Shown here piece after piece: positions 60,089 through 64,000 of a stretch of DNA of 64,000 nucleotides. How positions within the stretch are numbered: the first letter of the stretch is position 1; each line of letters opens with the position of its first letter. The DNA comes from Actinomycetota bacterium (lineage in GTDB: Bacteria > Actinomycetota > Actinomycetes > S36-B12 > UBA10799). The stretch is taken from the NCBI GenBank assembly GCA_020636995.1, contig JACJWU010000006.1, forward strand, positions 62,001 to 126,000, in the 5' to 3' direction. The translations under genes were made by a program, and so were the position numbers. The notes below the pieces were generated by a model. It saw nothing but the letters and a program-made list of their open reading frames with translations, did no database searches and was not told the DNA's origin.

Positions 60089-62482
60089 CTAGGCCAGCGG
60101 GCCGGGCTTGCCGAACAGATAGCCCTGTCCGTGCGTCCACCCCTGCTCGGTGAGGAGCTTGGCTTGCTCCTCCGTCTCGATCCCTTCGGCGACCGAGATC
60201 AGATCCAGCCCGCGCGCAAGGCCGGCAAGGCCTTCGGCCAGGGCGTTGGACGGACTGTCCTCGACGGTCAGGTCGTGGACGAACCGGGCATCGAGTTTGA
60301 GGCCGGTCACCGGCAACTCGCGAAGCATCGAGATGGATGAGAATCCGGTTCCGAAGTCATCGACGTGGATCCCCACCCCGTACTCCTGCAGCACGACGAG
60401 GTCCATCGTCGTCGGGTCGAGCAGGGACAGCACCGCCGTCTCCGTCACCTCCAGGATCACGCGACTCGGGTCGACCTCGCGCCTTCCGAGGGTCTGCAGG
60501 AACGTGGCCATCCACCGTGGGGCCGCCAGCTGCACCGCGGAGACGTTGATGCTGACCGGTGGGAGGTCCGGGTGCGCGGCCAGCACCTCCACGACCTGCT
60601 CCAACACCACCTCCCCGAGTGGCACGATCGCACCCGAGACCTCGGCTGCCGGCACGAACTCACCTGCTGCCAGCAGTCCGCGAACGGGGTGGTTCCAGCG
60701 AGCCAGTGCCTCGTAGGAGGAGATCTCACCGGTGGTCAGATCGACGATCGGCTGATAGTGCACCAGGAACTCGTCGTGCTCGAGGCCTTCCCGGATCTGC
60801 GCCTCGAGGGTCATGCGTTCGAGAGCGTGAGCGTGCATCTGCTCGTCGAAGAACTGCCAGCGCGACCGGCCGGCGTCCTTGGCGCGGAACAACGCCGCAT
60901 CCGCCTCCCGCAGCAGGCTCTCCGTGGTGGAGTCCGCGTGCGACATCGCCAGGCCGATCGATGCGGTCGGCAGGATGCGATGTTCCTGCACGACGATCTC
61001 GTCGGCGACGGCGTTCAGGATCCGGTCGGCGACCACTTCGAGCTGCCGGGCTTCATCGATGTCCGTCACCACCACCACGAATTCGTCGCCACCGAACCGG
61101 CCCGCATGATCCCGCGGCCGGACGACTGACTGCAGACGTCCGGCCACGGTCTTGAGGATCTCGTCACCTGCTGCATGCCCGAGCGAGTCGTTGACGATCT
61201 TGAAGTTGTCGAGGTCAAGGAACAGCACACCGACCCGACCCTGCTTGCGCTTGGCGGCCCGCAGCTCCACGTCCAGCAGATCCAGCAGGGACGCGCGGTT
61301 GCGGAGTCCGGTCAGAGCGTCGTGGAACGCCTGGTACTGCAGCGCTTCTCGCGCCTCGTACTCACCGGTGATGTCGGTGAGTTGCACCAGCACACCCCGG
61401 GATTCGCCATCGGCACGCAGCAGCGCGAGCCCGGCCTGCACCCAGCAGTCGCTGCCGTCCCGGCGACGCAAGGGCCCCTCGAGCACCAGTTGCTGTTTCT
61501 GGCCCGACTCCAGCCGCCTCAGTGCTGCGCGCAGTTCTTCGCCGAAGTGCGGTTCCGCGAGGTCGGGCAGCGACCGTTCGTACAACTGCTTGGCATCGTG
61601 TTGCACCATCACGCACAGCGCGTCGTTCACGACTGTCAGGAGGCCGTCGTGCCCAGCGATGGCCATACCTGTGACCGCCGACTCCATCGCGGCCCGGAAG
61701 AGTTCCTCGCTGGCAGACAGTCTCTCCGCCGAACGCACCCGATCGGTCACATCCCGCCATGTCACGCTGATGAACTGACCGACCCGCACGGCGCGGACGT
61801 CGAGGAACCGCGGCGGTTCGGCGCCCGCTACCGGCATGCTGTCCGCCAGGAAGGCCTCCCCGGTGGACGCGACCCTCAGCATGGTGCGCAGCACGAGCTG
61901 CGGTTCGGGACCCGCCATCACCTCGGTCAGGAGTCTCCCGTGAAGCGCGGCGCGCTCCTGCTCGAGGTACGCCAAGGCGGAGTCGTTGATCTCTATGAAC
62001 CGCATGTCCGCCAGACGGCCGCCCGCGTCTCTCACCGGCTGGAACAGGACGTGAGGATCCAGCAGCGAATCGACGGTCGCGCGCATTCGTTGTGAGACGC
62101 GGTCCTTCTCGCCGGTGATGTCGGTGAAGGACGCCACGACCCGCGCGTCGGTGACCGAGTCGAGCGGCTCGGCGTTGACGAGGATCCATACGTAGGAGCC
62201 GTCCGGTCGGTGCACACCCATCACGACGTCGCGAACCGGCTCACCCGTGCGCAAGACGACCATCGCCGGGTGTTCCTCGCCGGGGAACGGTGATCCGTCC
62301 TCGTGGATCGCCGCCCAGCGTTCGTCCATGGATGTACGCCCGGTCAGTTGGTCGTACGTCAGCCCGAGGATGCGCTCCGCGGACGCGTTGCAGTCGATGA
62401 TCCTGCCGTCACCGGCTTGGACCACCAGACCTTCGCCGAGCCGCGAAAAAGCCTGATCACGCCACGGCGGGTGCGCATCCAT
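60089..62482 (-). CDS. PAS-GGDEF-EAL bifunctional c-di-GMP protein
   Basis: A 797-residue cytoplasmic signalling protein. N-terminal PAS domains ('DGRIIDCNASAERILGLTYD', then more PAS/PAC-like segments to about 385) precede a GGDEF domain with intact 'GRFGGDEFVVVVTDIDEARQ' and an EAL domain with 'SSYEALARWNHPVRGLLA', 'VSINVSAVQL', 'VDDFGTGFSSISMLR' and 'ISVAEGIETEEQAKLL'. Key catalytic residues of both domains are present, so both synthesis and hydrolysis of c-di-GMP are possible. A short gap separates it from the hydrolase downstream. The signal ligand is unknown. Confidence 0.95.
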   Translation of the reverse strand: MDAHPPWRDQAFSRLGEGLVVQAGDGRIIDCNASAERILGLTYDQLTGRTSMDERWAAIHEDGSPFPGEEHPAMVVLRTGEPVRDVVMGVHRPDGSYVWILVNAEPLDSVTDARVVASFTDITGEKDRVSQRMRATVDSLLDPHVLFQPVRDAGGRLADMRFIEINDSALAYLEQERAALHGRLLTEVMAGPEPQLVLRTMLRVASTGEAFLADSMPVAGAEPPRFLDVRAVRVGQFISVTWRDVTDRVRSAERLSASEELFRAAMESAVTGMAIAGHDGLLTVVNDALCVMVQHDAKQLYERSLPDLAEPHFGEELRAALRRLESGQKQQLVLEGPLRRRDGSDCWVQAGLALLRADGESRGVLVQLTDITGEYEAREALQYQAFHDALTGLRNRASLLDLLDVELRAAKRKQGRVGVLFLDLDNFKIVNDSLGHAAGDEILKTVAGRLQSVVRPRDHAGRFGGDEFVVVVTDIDEARQLEVVADRILNAVADEIVVQEHRILPTASIGLAMSHADSTTESLLREADAALFRAKDAGRSRWQFFDEQMHAHALERMTLEAQIREGLEHDEFLVHYQPIVDLTTGEISSYEALARWNHPVRGLLAAGEFVPAAEVSGAIVPLGEVVLEQVVEVLAAHPDLPPVSINVSAVQLAAPRWMATFLQTLGRREVDPSRVILEVTETAVLSLLDPTTMDLVVLQEYGVGIHVDDFGTGFSSISMLRELPVTGLKLDARFVHDLTVEDSPSNALAEGLAGLARGLDLISVAEGIETEEQAKLLTEQGWTHGQGYLFGKPGPLA

Positions 62483-62519
62483 CGACCCTCCTGCGTCCAG
62501 AATAGGTCGATCTTGGGAC

Positions 62520-63362
62520 TCAGCCGGGGACGACCCCGTCGAACACCCAGAGGTACGCGCCCGGGAATCGCCGCGCCCAGGCCCGTTCGTCGTGCCGGTC
62601 GCCGGGGATCAGACGCGTCAGCACCTGCTCGTGTCCGGCCTCGGCGAGTGTGAGACGCACCTCCTCCAGGTGTTCGACCAGAGCCGTCGACCCACAGAAG
62701 TCGAGCCTCTCCCGATCGCCCATGTCGGCGTAGATGCGCTGCGGTTGGGCGGCACCGGCCTGAACGATCACGTCGCGCAGCAGATACCCCCGCATCGGGA
62801 AGTCCATGAGCACCGGCGAGAAAGCCATGATCTTCGAGACCTGGCGCTGGTAGGTGGCGCCGATGTACAGGGCCATGTAGCCACCCATCGACGAGCCGGC
62901 AACCGCCACCTTCTCGCGGTCGCGGGATGCGCGGTAGGTCCGCTCCACGTATCGCTTCACCGTTCGCATCAGGAAGGCCGCCGTCTCCTCGCCGTGACCC
63001 TCGATGCGCTTCAGACGCCGACCCGCAGGGGTGCGGCGATACTCCCACTCGCCGATGCTGTACATCGCGAAGCGGTCGTACCTGTTCTGCGGCGCGTCGA
63101 TCCCGACCACGATCGCAGGCTCATAGGCGCCGTCTGCTGACAGGCCCTGCATGAACTCGTCGACACGCCACTCCTTGTTGTAGGTCGAGGTCGTGCGGTC
63201 GAAGAGATTGTGCCCATCAAACATGTAGACGACCCGGTACTCCCGGTCGGACCACTCGTAGTCGGCGGGCAGGTAGATGCGTACCGTCACCCGGCGGTCG
63301 CGCAGCAGCATGGAGGTCACGTCGATCCGGCCCGCCACGGTGGATCGGTGACGGCGGGCCAT
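62520..63362 (-). CDS. Esterase-D/Fes-type alpha/beta hydrolase
   Basis: A 280-residue putative esterase. 'RVTVRIYLPADYEWSDREYR' and 'VVYMFDGHNLFDRTTSTYNK' match esterase-D/Fes-like enzymes; the nucleophile elbow is 'VAVAGSSMGGYMALYIGATY' and the base is 'IPGDRHDERAWARRFPGAYL'. Related proteins include trilactone and acyl esterases and mycolyl antigen 85-type fold members. No signal peptide is visible. The exact substrate is unknown. Confidence 0.85.
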   Translation of the reverse strand: MARRHRSTVAGRIDVTSMLLRDRRVTVRIYLPADYEWSDREYRVVYMFDGHNLFDRTTSTYNKEWRVDEFMQGLSADGAYEPAIVVGIDAPQNRYDRFAMYSIGEWEYRRTPAGRRLKRIEGHGEETAAFLMRTVKRYVERTYRASRDREKVAVAGSSMGGYMALYIGATYQRQVSKIMAFSPVLMDFPMRGYLLRDVIVQAGAAQPQRIYADMGDRERLDFCGSTALVEHLEEVRLTLAEAGHEQVLTRLIPGDRHDERAWARRFPGAYLWVFDGVVPG

Positions 63363-63480
63363 GGTCGCAGGCTAGCGGGAGGGTGTCGTGCACGGCGATG
63401 GGCACGTGGGGTTGGATGCGGCTGATGGGTGGGTGGCCGCCGATGCCGGCCCGTTGTCGGTCAGGATCTGCGTGGACATT

Positions 63481-63611
63481 CCGGTTAGAGATCGGCAGGT
63501 TGGTTAGTCGGCGGCACGTTGGTTAGTCGGCGGCAGGTTGGTTAGAGTCCCACGGCCGTACAGGGCTAACCGGAGTGCCGTATCTCTAACCAAGATGCCG
63601 ATCTCTAACCG
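63481..63611. repeat. Family C palindromic element, copy C2 (4+3 arms, 19-bp spacing)
   Basis: Forward GGTTAG arms start at 63483, 63502, 63521 and 63540, exactly 19 bases apart; reverse CTAACC arms start at 63566, 63586 and 63605. Outer arms are a perfect 16-base inverted repeat. It shares the GGTTAGAGTCCCACGGCCGT core with C1 and has one extra forward unit. It lies beyond the 3' end of the deacetylase gene. Confidence 0.88.
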
Positions 63612-63626
63612 CGGTGCCGATGGCAC

Positions 63627-64000
63627 CTAACGCAAGGCGGGCCGGCGCGGGTCGAGGACCGAGTCCGGGTCGAAGAATCGCCTGAGCATGCTCTTCTGAC
63701 TCATCAGTGACAACCCGTCGACGTGCACCCGCGCCTGCACCGCGTAGCCGTCGCGGATGGTTGTGGAGGCCGTCGGGCCGATCGTGCAGAAGATCTCGAA
63801 CCCCGCCTTGCGCAGGTAACTCAGGCTCGCACCGGTCGCGGGCGAACCGTAGGGGTACACGAAGATCCGTGCGTCGCCTCCGATGAGCGGCTCGACGAAC
63901 CGCTCCCAGCGGTCGGTGTCGGCAACGACCCGGGTGTACGAAGAGGCCCCGAAGTCCGGGTGCGAATAGCTGTGCGACCCGAAGGTCCAGCCGGTGTCCT
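63627..64000 (-). CDS. Polysaccharide deacetylase (NodB-type), C-terminal part
   Basis: Open at the right edge: the reading frame continues beyond 64000, and the 124 codons seen here are its C terminus. The NodB motif with metal His is visible as 'DTGWTFGSHSYSHPDFGASS', followed by 'RWERFVEPLIGGDARIFVYP', 'YGSPATGASLSYLRKAGFEI' and 'LRRFFDPDSVLDPRRP'. It would deacetylate N-acetylated cell-wall or extracellular polysaccharide. An internal start at 63860 is not a real start, because the motif lies upstream of it. Element C2 begins just downstream of its stop. Confidence 0.8.
   Translation of the reverse strand, partial: DTGWTFGSHSYSHPDFGASSYTRVVADTDRWERFVEPLIGGDARIFVYPYGSPATGASLSYLRKAGFEIFCTIGPTASTTIRDGYAVQARVHVDGLSLMSQKSMLRRFFDPDSVLDPRRPALR

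Overview
The window is one continuous stretch of a GC-rich bacterial chromosome, densely coded on both strands. It has many 1- and 4-base start/stop overlaps (ATGA, TGATG), GTG starts and several apparently leaderless promoters. A nickel superoxide dismutase beside its maturation protease, an F420-type PPOX oxidoreductase, a mycobacterial-like RelE/YefM pair and the sequence style point to an aerobic actinomycetote. No rRNA, tRNA, phage, IS or CRISPR was found, and I cannot place the organism below phylum.

Layout. 0.1-4.1 kb: membrane beta-propeller protein, DUF1214 protein, YceI, CPBP protease, DUF429 protein. 4.3-7.8 kb: a sulfur operon (HTH/PocR-like regulator, sulfide:quinone oxidoreductase-like flavoprotein, DUF1641, TusE/DsrC-like carrier, DsrE2-like protein). 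7.8-24.4 kb: lipoprotein, DEAD-box helicase with a structured leader, sodN and its protease, small redox and hydrolase genes, DUF1254 protein, acyltransferase, a frameshifted gene, phosphate (PiT) and SulP transporters. 24.5-31.3 kb: a giant secreted DUF11-type repeat protein. 31.4-35.8 kb: DODA-type dioxygenase with a near-consensus promoter, MFS/carbonic anhydrase operon, toxin-antitoxin pair. 35.9-47.3 kb: two sodium/solute (acetate-type) symporter systems around a LytS/LytR-like two-component pair and acetyl-CoA synthetase. 47.6-51.0 kb: DUF2231/cytochrome b5 fusion, SHOCT protein, polyphosphate:AMP phosphotransferase. 51.3-57.9 kb: a second giant surface protein (VWA plus repeats on the opposite strand). 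58.2-64.0 kb: YjbQ, META lipoprotein, two hydrolases, a PAS-GGDEF-EAL protein, and a polysaccharide deacetylase cut by the window edge.

The most unusual content is intergenic. Seven copies of a roughly 117-bp element (family A) each carry four 16-bp arms in forward-forward-reverse-reverse order. Arm spacing is nearly invariant: about 31-32 bp, then 38-39 bp, then 30-32 bp. Two more families (B and C, two copies each) use the same head-to-head layout with 19-bp spacing, and C differs between copies by one 19-bp unit. Family D (two copies) is a long hairpin, and a 61-bp tandem repeat lies in the acetate permease/cytochrome b5 promoter region. I do not recognise these families.

The two giant surface proteins, 20 kb apart and built from different repeats, end in the same roughly 75-residue Cys-containing basic domain. 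This may be an undescribed C-terminal sorting or attachment domain. The acetate genes (acs, actP, two DUF485 proteins, a second symporter, DUF294 nucleotidyltransferase, DnaQ-like exonuclease, LytS/LytR) form one physiological neighbourhood for uptake and activation of short organic acids.
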